From the NCBI GenBank assembly GCA_041905405.1, contig JAYRLC010000022.1, positions 1-64,000 on the forward strand: a stretch of 64,000 nucleotides of DNA, written 5' to 3'. Positions within the stretch are counted from its first letter, which is position 1. Each line of letters starts with the position of its first letter. Below the pieces are notes generated by a model. That model saw nothing but the letters and a program-made list of their open reading frames with translations, made no database searches and had not been told where the DNA came from. This DNA comes from RAM1 sp041905405 (GTDB lineage Bacteria; Pseudomonadota; Gammaproteobacteria; Burkholderiales; Burkholderiaceae_C). The translations under genes and the position numbers were made by a program. This document shows positions 43,483-51,374 of the stretch, piece by piece.

Positions 43483-44082
43483 GTGGTCGTTGACTACTAC
43501 CTGAGCATCGCCAGCCCCTGGACCTGGCTGGGCAGCGCGCGGTTCATCGAACTGGCGCGCCGCCATGCCGTTCAGGTGCACGTGCGGCCGGTCGACTTCG
43601 GCCGGCTGCTGGCCGCGTCGGGCGGGCTGCCGTACCAGCAGCGGCCCGCGCAGCGGGCCAGCTACCGCCAGGAGGACCTGGCGCGCTGGCGCAGGCGGCT
43701 TAACCTGCCGCTGACACTGGAGCCGGCGTTCTACCCCGTGGACCGCGAGCCCGCCAGCCGCCTGCTGGTGGCCGCACGCACGCTGGGGCAAGACGCAGCG
43801 CTCGCGCTGTCGCACGCGCTGCTGCGCGCGATCTGGGTCGAGGACCGCAACATCGCCGACGCAGCCACGCTCACCGCCATTGCCAATGACGCAGGGCTGG
43901 ACGGGGCGGTGTTGATGACTGCTTCACGCGAGCCCGCCATCTACCAGGCCTGGCAGGACGACACCGACCGCGCCATCGCCGCGCAGGTGTTCGGCGCGCC
44001 GACCTGGGTGGTGGACGGTGAACGGTTCTGGGGCCAGGACCGGCTGGATTTTCTGGAAGAAAAGCTGGCGGCTCAGGGCTGA
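43483..44082 (+). CDS. DsbA-family 2-hydroxychromene-2-carboxylate isomerase-like protein
   Basis: A 199-aa thioredoxin-fold protein related to NahD/kappa-class GST (HCCA isomerase). Features: VDYYLSIASPWTWLGSARFI, RPVDFGRLLAASGG, and the C-terminal FGAPTWVVDGERFWGQDRLD. The catalytic Ser of kappa GST/HCCA isomerases falls in SIASPW. In naphthalene-type pathways the enzyme isomerises 2-hydroxychromene-2-carboxylate with glutathione; here the substrate is unknown. Start is GTG 43483, 10 bases after the oxidoreductase stop. Confidence 0.85.
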   Translation: MVVDYYLSIASPWTWLGSARFIELARRHAVQVHVRPVDFGRLLAASGGLPYQQRPAQRASYRQEDLARWRRRLNLPLTLEPAFYPVDREPASRLLVAARTLGQDAALALSHALLRAIWVEDRNIADAATLTAIANDAGLDGAVLMTASREPAIYQAWQDDTDRAIAAQVFGAPTWVVDGERFWGQDRLDFLEEKLAAQG

Positions 44083-44141
44083 GCCGGGGTCTGTCGACAC
44101 CAATTCCGTACTTCTGGTCCTCCGGGGAGGCGCCCGTCCCG

Positions 44142-44984
44142 TCAGGCGTTCCCGGCCGGCGGCCGATAACCCAGCCCGCGCGAAATCACCGCCGCGGCCT
44201 TCAGCAGCTCGTCCTTCACACGGCCTTCGAGCTCGCCCATCGCGGGAATGGACTCGTAGTCGGACACGTTCACGCCCGCCACGATGCGCCCGTTCACGTC
44301 GCGCACCGGCGCGGCCACGCTGTACATGCCGGGGATAAAGCGCGCGCGGAACGCCACATAGCCCTGCGGCCGCCTCGCCTGCACCTCGTCATACAGCGCG
44401 TCGGGCGTGGCCGGCGCGTGCGCGAACTGCGCGCGCAGGTCCACGCCGCGCAAATCGCGGCGCAGCGCCTCGCGCGGGCTGTCGAACAGCAGCACCCAGC
44501 CGATGGTCGCCGCGTGCATGGGCCGGCGCTCGCCGACCATCACGTTGGAGCGCAGGCGGTGACGCGACGGCGCGGTGGCCACATAGACCATCTCGGCGCC
44601 GTCCTGCACCCCCAGGTGCACCGATGCGTCGACGCGGTCGCGCAGGTCTTCCAGCACCGGCCGCGCGACCTCGATCAGGTTCTGCGACGACAGGTATTCA
44701 AAGCCCAGCAGCAGCGTGTTGATGCCCAGCTGGAACGCAGTGGAATGCGGCGCCTTCTTGAGGTAGCCGTCGGCCTCCAGCGTATGGGCCAGGCGAAACG
44801 CCGTGGCGCGCGGCACGTCGAGCTCGCGCACGATCTCGGGCAGAGAAATCACGCGGCGTTCGCGCGTGAACATGCGCAGCACGGCCAACCCGCGGCGCAG
44901 CGCTGGAACGATGTGCTGGCTGTCGCCGTCGGCGGCGGCAGAGGAAGTGTCTTTGGCTGTGTCTTTGGCAGCAGTGCGCGGCAT
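44142..44984 (-). CDS. IclR-family transcriptional regulator
   Basis: A 280-aa regulator: N-terminal winged helix (ALRRGLAVLRMF, ISLPEIVRELDVPRATAFRL, AHTLEADGYLKK) and C-terminal effector-binding domain (LGVQDGAEMVYVATAPSRHR, GYVAFRARFIPGMYSVAAPV, AGVNVSDYESI). I chose ATG 44984, MPRTAAKDTAKD; the frame further upstream is antisense to thyA. It converges on the Bug/oxidoreductase operon, and its likely sites are the TGAATCA palindromes at 40965-40991. Confidence 0.9.
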   Translation of the reverse strand: MPRTAAKDTAKDTSSAAADGDSQHIVPALRRGLAVLRMFTRERRVISLPEIVRELDVPRATAFRLAHTLEADGYLKKAPHSTAFQLGINTLLLGFEYLSSQNLIEVARPVLEDLRDRVDASVHLGVQDGAEMVYVATAPSRHRLRSNVMVGERRPMHAATIGWVLLFDSPREALRRDLRGVDLRAQFAHAPATPDALYDEVQARRPQGYVAFRARFIPGMYSVAAPVRDVNGRIVAGVNVSDYESIPAMGELEGRVKDELLKAAAVISRGLGYRPPAGNA

Positions 44985-45044
44985 GCCGCCGAGTGTACGG
45001 GGCAGAGCGGGGCGCGGCGCGGGGCTGCACCGCATAATCACGCC

Positions 45045-45854
45045 ATGACCCGCCCCGTCCGTTCCCAGTACGAAGATTTCATGCGCCATGTGTACACCCA
45101 TGGCACGCCCAAAACCGACCGCACGGGCACCGGCACGCGCAGCGTGTTCGGCCACCAGATGCGCTTTGACCTGAACGAAGGCTTTCCGCTGGTCACGACC
45201 AAGAAGGTGCACCTCAAATCCATCATCCAGGAGCTGCTGTGGTTCCTGACCGGGTCGTCCAACAACAACTGGCTGCGCGAGCGCGGCGTGACCATCTGGG
45301 ACGAATGGGCGCGCGAGGACGGCGACCTGGGCCCGGTGTACGGCGTTCAGTGGCGCAGCTGGCCCAAGCCCGACGGCACGCACATCGACCAGATCGCGCA
45401 GGTCATCCACACGATCAAGACCAACCCCGACAGCCGCCGCATCATCGTGAGCGCCTGGAACGTGGCCGAGCTGGACAAGATGGCGCTGATGCCGTGCCAC
45501 GCGTTCTTCCAGTTCTATGTGGCCGACGGCAAACTGTCGTGCCAGCTCTACCAGCGCAGCGCCGACATCTTCCTGGGCGTGCCGTTCAACATCGCCAGCT
45601 ATGCGCTGCTCACCCACATGGTCGCGCAGCAGTGCGACCTGAAGGTTGGCGACTTCATCTGGACCGGCGGCGACTGCCACATCTACAGCAACCATCACGA
45701 ACAGGTCGAGCTGCAGCTCAGCCGCACCCCCTACCCCTACCCGGTGCTGAACATCAAGCGCCGGCCCGACTCGATCCTGGGCTACGAGTACGAGGACTTC
45801 GAGGTGCTGGACTACCAGTGCCACGGCGCGATCAAGGCGCCGGTGGCGGTCTGA
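45045..45854 (+). CDS. thyA: Thymidylate synthase
   Basis: ThyA (269 aa) methylates dUMP to dTMP using methylenetetrahydrofolate. Diagnostic segments: DRTGTGTRSVFGHQMRFDL, EGFPLVTTKKVHLKSIIQEL, the catalytic cysteine in ALMPCHAFFQFYV, QRSADIFLGVPFNIASYALL and GDCHIYSNH. ATG 45045 is chosen because homologues start MxxYEDFMRHV close by. Its TGA overlaps the folA ATG by one base (ATGA without the first two bases), so thyA-folA are coupled; FolA regenerates the folate oxidised by ThyA. Confidence 0.98.
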   Translation: MTRPVRSQYEDFMRHVYTHGTPKTDRTGTGTRSVFGHQMRFDLNEGFPLVTTKKVHLKSIIQELLWFLTGSSNNNWLRERGVTIWDEWAREDGDLGPVYGVQWRSWPKPDGTHIDQIAQVIHTIKTNPDSRRIIVSAWNVAELDKMALMPCHAFFQFYVADGKLSCQLYQRSADIFLGVPFNIASYALLTHMVAQQCDLKVGDFIWTGGDCHIYSNHHEQVELQLSRTPYPYPVLNIKRRPDSILGYEYEDFEVLDYQCHGAIKAPVAV

Positions 45855-46354
45855 TGGAGATCGGCCTGATCTACGCCCGGTCGCGCAACGGCGTGATCGG
45901 CAAGAACAATGCGCTGCCCTGGCGGCTGGCCGAGGACATGGTGCATTTCAAGACCGTGACCATGGGCTGCCCCGTCATCATGGGCCGCAAGACCTGGGAT
46001 TCGCTGCCGCCAAAGTTCCGGCCGCTGCCGGGGCGCCACAACATCGTCGTGACGCGCGATGGTGGCTGGCAGGCCGACGGCGTCGACCGCGCCGCGTCGC
46101 TGGAACAGGCGCTGGCGCTGTGCGGCGATGCGCCGCGCGTCTGGGTGATCGGCGGCGCGCAGATTTACCGTCTGGCGGCGCCGCTGGCGCAAGTCGCCCA
46201 GGTGACGGTCATCGACGCCGACTATGAAGGCGACGCGTTCGCTCCGGAGCTGCCGGCGCACTGGCGTGAAACCAGCCGGGAAAATCACATCGCTGACAAC
46301 GGATTGCCGTTCTCATTCGTTACCTGCCGGAACACACAACAACCCGAGGGGTAA
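45854..46354 (+). CDS. folA: Dihydrofolate reductase
   Basis: FolA (166 aa) reduces dihydrofolate with NADPH. Family motifs: IGLIYARSRNGVIGKNNALP, W-RLAEDMVHFK (the catalytic acidic residue in AED), GCPVIMGRKTWDSLP, GRHNIVVTR, VIGGAQIYRLA. It starts on the last base of the thyA stop codon. It is the target of trimethoprim; nothing in the sequence marks it as a resistant variant. Confidence 0.97.
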   Translation: MEIGLIYARSRNGVIGKNNALPWRLAEDMVHFKTVTMGCPVIMGRKTWDSLPPKFRPLPGRHNIVVTRDGGWQADGVDRAASLEQALALCGDAPRVWVIGGAQIYRLAAPLAQVAQVTVIDADYEGDAFAPELPAHWRETSRENHIADNGLPFSFVTCRNTQQPEG

Positions 46355-46357
46355 AAA

Positions 46358-46972
46358 ATGTCCGGTTCCGGTTTCCACGTTCATGGCCCGCACGACCATG
46401 AGCTCGAGCATGCCACTCAGCATGCGGCGCAAGGCCACGGCGACACCGCCCACCACGGCATCGGCGGCGGCAGCATGACCAACCAGATCGCGCTGTTCAC
46501 GGCCGTCATCGCCACGGTTGGCGCAATCTTCTCGTACATGGGCGGCGCCACCCAGGCCAACGCGGGCCTGTACAAGAACAACGCCGCCATCAAGAAGACC
46601 GAAGCGTCCAACCAGTGGAATTACTTCCAGTCCAAGAGCACCAAGCAGTCGCTGGCCGAGGTGTCGCGCGACCTGGCGCCGCCTGACCGGCAGGCCACGT
46701 ACCAGGCCAAGATCGAACGCTACGAGAAGGAAAAGAACGAGATCAAGGCCCAGGCCGAAGCCATCGAAAAGGAATCCAAGGACTGGGACAGCAAGAGCGA
46801 CGCCCAGATGCACCTGCACCACCGCTGGGCCCAGGCCACGACGGCGCTGCAGGTGTCGATCGCCCTGGCCGCCATTGCCCTGCTCACCAAAAAGAAGTGG
46901 CTGGAATGGGGCATGTTCGGCGTGGGCGCCGTTGGCCTGGGCGTTGGTGCCCTGGCGCTGGCGCACATCTGA
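46358..46972 (+). CDS. DUF4337 membrane protein
   Basis: A 204-aa protein of the DUF4337 family. It has a His-rich N-terminus (HVHGPHDHELEHATQHAAQG), TM1 (about residues 42-62), a charged, probably coiled-coil section (about 95-150) and two C-terminal transmembrane helices (ALQVSIALAAIALLTKKKWL, MFGVGAVGLGVGALALAHI). Function unknown. GAGGGG lies 6 bases before the ATG and only 3 bases separate it from folA. The histidine-rich start could bind metals, but that is a guess. Confidence 0.82.
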   Translation: MSGSGFHVHGPHDHELEHATQHAAQGHGDTAHHGIGGGSMTNQIALFTAVIATVGAIFSYMGGATQANAGLYKNNAAIKKTEASNQWNYFQSKSTKQSLAEVSRDLAPPDRQATYQAKIERYEKEKNEIKAQAEAIEKESKDWDSKSDAQMHLHHRWAQATTALQVSIALAAIALLTKKKWLEWGMFGVGAVGLGVGALALAHI

Positions 46973-46978
46973 TGCGCC

Positions 46979-46996
46979 GGGGGCGTGACCGCCCCC
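46979..46996. terminator. Hairpin between convergent genes
   Basis: GGGGGC (46979-46984) and GCCCCC (46991-46996) form a 6-bp G+C stem around GTGACC, in the 30-base gap between two convergent genes. There is no T tract, so it may be a bidirectional, weak terminator. Confidence 0.4.
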
Positions 46997-47002
46997 ACCC
47001 TG

Positions 47003-47668
47003 TCAGCGCGTGCGGATCTTGTTCAGCAGCTGGCGGGCCTCTTCGCGCCGGCCCGCGTCGGCGATCTGGCGGCCCGCGCGGCCCGGTGCCTGAAGCGCAC
47101 GCTCCAGATACGGCGCAGCTTCTTCGGGGCGCTTGGTCTCCACCAGGTATTCACCGTAGAAGAAATTGGCGTCGATGCCCTTGGGGTTCACGGCCAATGC
47201 CTTTTGCAGCAGCTCGCGCGCCTTGGCCTTGTCGCCAAAGCCCACGGGCCAGCCCGGCACCTTGTAGTACAGCACGCCCAGGCTGTTCCAGGCGGAGCCT
47301 TCCAGCGTGTTGCCGTCGATCTGGATGGCCGCCTCGTACAGCGCCTTGGCCTGCTTGACCAGCGACAGCGCGCCCAGCCCGCCCTTTTCACCCGCGACGG
47401 AGCTGACGATGATGCCTTCCCACACCAGCGGCTCGGCCCGGCCGGGGTTGGCTTCGCTGACTTTGTGGGCCTTGGCCGCCAGCGCCTCGAAGCGCTTCTC
47501 GCGTTCGCTCACCGGGCTCTGGTAGCGGATGGTTTCCCAGTCGCGCTGCAGATCGGCAATGGCGTCGTCCAGCGGCGCCGCATGAGCCGGCCAGGCCGAC
47601 GAAAGGGCTGCAGCGGCGGCCAGTGCCAGCAGCGCGCGACGGGAGGGTTGGGACAGGTAGGGATGCAT
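47003..47668 (-). CDS. Exported TPR-repeat protein
   Basis: A 221-aa protein with a signal peptide (RRALLALAAAAALSSAWPAH) and TPR-like repeats (ALYEAAIQIDGNTLEGSAWN, ARELLQKALAVNPKGIDANF, AAPYLERALQA). Periplasmic, likely a protein-interaction adaptor. ATG 47668 follows GGAGACACC. It is the last gene of the minus-strand operon that begins with the haemolysin-like gene, 17 bases after the SDR stop; its role in that system is unknown. Confidence 0.82.
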   Translation of the reverse strand: MHPYLSQPSRRALLALAAAAALSSAWPAHAAPLDDAIADLQRDWETIRYQSPVSEREKRFEALAAKAHKVSEANPGRAEPLVWEGIIVSSVAGEKGGLGALSLVKQAKALYEAAIQIDGNTLEGSAWNSLGVLYYKVPGWPVGFGDKAKARELLQKALAVNPKGIDANFFYGEYLVETKRPEEAAPYLERALQAPGRAGRQIADAGRREEARQLLNKIRTR

Positions 47669-47685
47669 GGGGTGTCTCCTGACAA

Positions 47686-48510
47686 TCAGACGGATGGGGA
47701 AGCGCGGCCTTCGGCCATCGGGCCCAGGCTGTCGCGGTGGGTTTTGAAGCTGCCGTCCAGCCATTCGGGCGCCAGCCCGTTCAGGCGCACGGCCAGCCTC
47801 TCGGGAAAGCCGATGAAGCGCTCGGCCCGCTCCGATTCCAGCAGCCGCAGCAGGTGCTGCGCCACCAGCGACGGCGTGTCCATGGCGGTGCCCGTGGCGT
47901 CGTTGTAGGCTTGGGTGCGCTCGTCGTTGAACGCCGTGACCGTGCTGCGCGGTCCCAGGTACTGCACGCGCACGGCCGTGCCGGCCAGCTCGCGCCGCAG
48001 CGCCTCGGCAAAGCCGCGCAGGCCGAATTTGCTGGCGCTGTACACGCTGTAGCCGGGCAGCCCGATGCGACCCAGCGCGGACCCCACGCAAACCACCTGC
48101 GCCCGCGGCTGCGCGAGCAGGTGGGGCAGCAGCGCCTGGGTCAGCAACATGGGCGCGAGCAGGTTGGTCTGCAGCACGGCATGCATGGCCGCGCCGCCGA
48201 TGCCGCGCAGCGGGCCAAAGGCCGGTACGCCCGCCGCATGGATCACCACGTTGCAGCCCCAGGCCGCCGCGGCGTGGGCGAGCGGCACCGGGCCGTCAGG
48301 CTGCGACAGGTCCGCCGCGTGCCAGGACAGCCGCTGTACCGGCTGCGCCTGCGCGCCCGGGGACAGCCGGCCCGCCAGCGCCGCCAGAGACTCTTCGGAC
48401 CGGCCACTGAGCAGCACCGCAGCACCGGACCGCACCAGGGCTTGCGCCATGGCCTGGCCGATGCCGCCCGTGGCGCCGGTCAGCAGCACGCGCGCCTCGC
48501 GCGCCTTCAT
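47686..48510 (-). CDS. Short-chain dehydrogenase/reductase
   Basis: A 274-aa classical SDR. NAD(P)-binding TGATGGIGQAMAQAL, a basic residue in SGRSEE that suggests NADP, NNAG-equivalent VVIHAAG, and the catalytic Ser plus YSVYSASK (YxxxK). It overlaps the upstream metal-oxidase gene by 4 bases (ATGA). In this operon it may reduce a carbonyl of the pathway product; the substrate is unknown. Confidence 0.9.
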   Translation of the reverse strand: MKAREARVLLTGATGGIGQAMAQALVRSGAAVLLSGRSEESLAALAGRLSPGAQAQPVQRLSWHAADLSQPDGPVPLAHAAAAWGCNVVIHAAGVPAFGPLRGIGGAAMHAVLQTNLLAPMLLTQALLPHLLAQPRAQVVCVGSALGRIGLPGYSVYSASKFGLRGFAEALRRELAGTAVRVQYLGPRSTVTAFNDERTQAYNDATGTAMDTPSLVAQHLLRLLESERAERFIGFPERLAVRLNGLAPEWLDGSFKTHRDSLGPMAEGRASPSV

Positions 48511-49190
48511 GCCGCGGCCTCAGCCACGCGCGGGGCTGCCTGCGGCAGCGGCAGGCCGCGGAAGACCTCGCCATACAGGCGGTAGAAGTTGCGGGCGCAA
48601 TGGATGATGTCCGCCTGGTCCTTTGTGTCGTTGATCTGGTCCATGAGCAGTGCGAAATGCGCGGTGTGCTCGCGGTCCAGCGTGCCGTGCGAGCGCAGGT
48701 AGCTGAACGCACCGTCCGGCAGGCCCAGCGGGCCCTGGATGTTGTCCGCCGCCAGCAGCGCGAGCGACACGCTCGTGCCTTCCAGCACGTGAACCATGCC
48801 GAAGAAGCCCAGCGGGTTGCCCCGCGCAATCGTGTCGTACGCATAGGCCACCATGACTTCGGCGCCGAAGCCCGGGCGCCCGTCGCGCACGGCCCGGGCA
48901 TCGCCGCCCGCCGCGCGGATGTCGTTCAGGATCCATTCGTCGTGGCCCTGTTCTTCCTCGATGTATTCGTCCATCGCATCGTTCAGCCAGGCGTGGTGCG
49001 CCGGCAGCGCGGCCTTGCACGCGCGCAGCAGGGGGACGGTGTGGTGGACGTGGTGGTAGGCCTGCTCCAGGAAGGCGATGTAGCTGGGCACGGACACTTC
49101 GCCGCGCATGCACCCCTGGATGATGGGCGCGCCCAGCATCGCCAGCCGGTCCTGGCTGGTTTCGTCGATCAGGCGTTGATAAAAGCTCAT
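48507..49190 (-). CDS. Haem-oxygenase-like iron-containing redox enzyme
   Basis: A 227-aa helical protein of the iron-containing redox enzyme / TenA-haem-oxygenase-like superfamily. Candidate metal ligands sit in FLEQAYHHVHHT (E42, H46-H50), EYIEEEQGHDEWIL (E78-E80, H83), VLEGTSVSLAL and HGTLDREHTAHF, as in di-iron HDO enzymes such as UndA or BesC. These oxidise fatty acids, amines or amino acids. I prefer ATG 49190, 9 bases after GGAGTG; an in-frame ATG at 49208 overlaps the ligase stop as ATGA. Its oxidation partner is presumably the product of the adjacent ligase/acyltransferase genes. Confidence 0.75.
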   Translation of the reverse strand: MSFYQRLIDETSQDRLAMLGAPIIQGCMRGEVSVPSYIAFLEQAYHHVHHTVPLLRACKAALPAHHAWLNDAMDEYIEEEQGHDEWILNDIRAAGGDARAVRDGRPGFGAEVMVAYAYDTIARGNPLGFFGMVHVLEGTSVSLALLAADNIQGPLGLPDGAFSYLRSHGTLDREHTAHFALLMDQINDTKDQADIIHCARNFYRLYGEVFRGLPLPQAAPRVAEAAA

Positions 49191-49204
49191 GGAGTCACTC
49201 CGTT

Positions 49205-50653
49205 TCATGCAATCTGTGTTTCGGTGATGCCCAGCGCCGCCAGGTGCAGCGCCAGCACGGCGGCGCGCTGGGGCCGGCCGTTGGCCGTGGCCATGCCGCT
49301 GGCCGCGTCGAAGGCGGCCTGTCCGCGCACCCAGCGGTGTACCCGGGCGTAGTCGGGCAGCGTGGCGTTGGCGGCCTGCACCGCCTGGTCAAGCTGGGCG
49401 TCCGTCACGCCGGGCATGGCGGGCCACAGCACGGCGCTGAGCGCGGGCTGCGCCTCTCCCAGCACGACGGCGTGGGCAATGCAGGCGCTGTCGCGCAGCG
49501 CGCTTTCCACCCATTCAGGCGATACGTTGCGGCCGAAGGCCGTGATCAGCACATGGCGGCTGCGCCCGTGAACATGCACGAAGCCCTGCGCGTCGATATG
49601 GCCCAGGTCGCCCGTGGGCCACCATTCGGGCACGGGCACGTCACTGCCCAGGTAGCCCGCGAACAGGGCGCCCGCCACTTCGATCTCGCCCTGCGCCGAC
49701 ACGCGCAGCCGCGCATGGGGCAGCGGCCGGCCCGCGCTGCCGGGGCATTGCGCACCCGGCAGGTTCAGCGTCTGCACGGACGCGCCTTCGGACAGGCCAT
49801 AGCCTTCGCAGGCCGGAATGCCCGCGGCATGCGCCGCCTGCAGCGTTCCCACGCCAACCGCCGCACCGCCCACCGCCACGATGCGCAGGCAGTCTGGCGC
49901 CCGTTCGCCATGGTGGTTCAGCCACAAAGTCCAGGCGCGCAGCATCTGCGGCAGCAGGATCAGGCTGCCCGGCTGATGGCGCAGGACGGCCTGATGGAAC
50001 ATGCCGGGATCAAAACCGGACGAGCCTGTCAGGCCCACCTCGCCCAAGGGCGGCACGATGCACGCGGCGCCATGGGCCAGCGGCGCCATGACGCCGGCAA
50101 TGTTTTCCAGCAGCACGGCCAGGGGCAGCGCGCACAGGTGACGCTCGATGCCCAGAGGCGCCAGCGCCTGGACCAGACCCTGCGCAACGGCGTCCATGGC
50201 GCTTGCCGTGAGGCACACGCCCTTGGGCTGCCCCGTGGTGCCGGAAGTGAAGGTGATCTTGGCGGTGCCCGGCGGCATGGGGACCGCGCGCGCCGGCAGC
50301 CTGGCCATCATGAGGGTGGCGCCGGCCACCTCCAGCGCATGCTGCGGCACCGGCGGCAGTGCGCGGGCGGCGTCGGGCGCGGCCAGCACGGCGTCCACAC
50401 CCGCCGCCTGCAGCGCATGGCCGATCTGCGCCGGGGTGAAGAACACCGGCAGCGGCACGTGCACCACGCCCGCCCGCGCTGCGGCCAGGTCCGCGATCAC
50501 CCATTCAGGGCCGTTGTCCGCCAGCGTGGCCAGCACGCGGCAGCCGCTTTCGCGCAGCAGCGATGCCAGGCGTTGCGTTTCCATTTCAATGACCGGACCT
50601 TCCAGCAGGATCCGGCCATCGCCCAGCCGTGCCAGGGGATGAAGCGCCGTCAT
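49205..50653 (-). CDS. AMP-dependent acyl/fatty-acid ligase
   Basis: A 482-aa member of the ANL (AMP-binding) superfamily, shorter than typical acyl-CoA synthetases. P-loop ITFTSGTTGQPKGVCLT, motif A5 EGYGLSEGASVQTLNLPG, A7 WWPTGDLGHIDAQGFVHVHG and the A8 hinge in FGRNVSPEWVE; the C-terminal lysine domain is abbreviated. It activates a carboxylic acid as acyl-adenylate; acceptor and acid are unknown. The start overlaps the haemolysin-like gene by 4 bases (ATGA). Confidence 0.9.
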   Translation of the reverse strand: MTALHPLARLGDGRILLEGPVIEMETQRLASLLRESGCRVLATLADNGPEWVIADLAAARAGVVHVPLPVFFTPAQIGHALQAAGVDAVLAAPDAARALPPVPQHALEVAGATLMMARLPARAVPMPPGTAKITFTSGTTGQPKGVCLTASAMDAVAQGLVQALAPLGIERHLCALPLAVLLENIAGVMAPLAHGAACIVPPLGEVGLTGSSGFDPGMFHQAVLRHQPGSLILLPQMLRAWTLWLNHHGERAPDCLRIVAVGGAAVGVGTLQAAHAAGIPACEGYGLSEGASVQTLNLPGAQCPGSAGRPLPHARLRVSAQGEIEVAGALFAGYLGSDVPVPEWWPTGDLGHIDAQGFVHVHGRSRHVLITAFGRNVSPEWVESALRDSACIAHAVVLGEAQPALSAVLWPAMPGVTDAQLDQAVQAANATLPDYARVHRWVRGQAAFDAASGMATANGRPQRAAVLALHLAALGITETQIA

Positions 50654-51264
50654 GACGGCAACTCCTGCTGCCGGGCCGACAGCCGGCGCAGGGCCTGCTG
50701 CACCTGCCCGGCCAGAACGACCGGATGGTGTTCGTAGTAGCTACCCCATTGCGACGCCCCGTCGCCCAGCGCAGCCGGGTCGGCGCGGCCCAGGGCCAGC
50801 GGCGTAACGCCCAGGCGCACGAACAGGTGGCGCAGCTCCTGGGTCAGCGTGCTGACCACCCATTGCGCGCCCTGCTGGGCCAGGTGCGACCCCATCGGGA
50901 GGATCAGGCGGCGGCCTTCACCGGCCCGTGCAGCGGCCAGATGCCCCACCTCGAAAATGCTCGCCCGCGCCACGGCGCCGTCGGTTGCCAGCAGCTGGTC
51001 CACCGGTGAATCCAGGTAGCGCTCCAGGAACAGCGGCCCCTCGCTGGCGCGCCGGTAGCCGGCGGCCGCCAGCAGCTCGCCGCTGCCCGCGTCGCGCAGC
51101 GCCAGCAGCACCGGCGCAAAGGCTGTGACAGCGGCGCCAAAGCGGTCCGCATAGATGCGCTGGATGAAGGCCTGTGTTTCCACGCGGCCCACGTCGTGTT
51201 CTGTATGGACGGTGATGATGCGACGGGGCGTAGGCTCGTCCATGGGGGTTGTGGCGGCTTGCAT
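50650..51264 (-). CDS. Thermostable haemolysin family protein (GNAT-like)
   Basis: A 204-aa protein of the thermostable haemolysin (T_hemolysin, Vibrio delta-VPH) family. Signature segments: FIQRIYADRFGAAVTAFAPV, PLFLERYLDSPVDQLLA, ASIFEVGHLAAARAGEGRRL and WGSYYEHHPVVLAGQVQQAL. The family has an N-acyltransferase-like fold, related to GNAT and autoinducer synthases, so the haemolysin name may be misleading. It leads an operon with an AMP ligase, metal oxidase and SDR. I infer that it transfers an activated acyl group in a small-molecule pathway. Confidence 0.8.
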   Translation of the reverse strand: MQAATTPMDEPTPRRIITVHTEHDVGRVETQAFIQRIYADRFGAAVTAFAPVLLALRDAGSGELLAAAGYRRASEGPLFLERYLDSPVDQLLATDGAVARASIFEVGHLAAARAGEGRRLILPMGSHLAQQGAQWVVSTLTQELRHLFVRLGVTPLALGRADPAALGDGASQWGSYYEHHPVVLAGQVQQALRRLSARQQELPS

Positions 51265-51287
51265 GGACGTGATATTTGGGTCCGCGG

Positions 51288-51304
51288 CTTAAGACCGCCT
51301 TAAC
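51288..51304. promoter_or_regulatory. PmrA/QseB-type box in the haemolysin-operon/xthA divergent promoter
   Basis: CTTAAG (51288-51293), ACCGC, CTTAAC (51299-51304): two direct half-sites 11 bp apart, matching the YTTAAK-N5-YTTAAK consensus of PmrA/QseB/BasR response regulators. It is 24 bases upstream of the haemolysin-like ATG; on the minus strand a TATCAC lies at 51273-51268. On the plus strand a TAGAAT at 51332-51337 could serve xthA. No such regulator gene is in the window. Confidence 0.6.
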
Positions 51305-51374
51305 GCGCCGCGGTTGCCGTGCGCCCCTGCCTAGAATCAACAGCCCGAATACCCCGCTTTTTCCGGAATCACCC

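Noticed and set aside
50650..51264. Reading the haemolysin-family gene as a classical pore-forming toxin
   Set aside because: There is no signal peptide or membrane-inserting segment. Its family fold and its operon with ligase, oxidase and SDR point to an enzyme.
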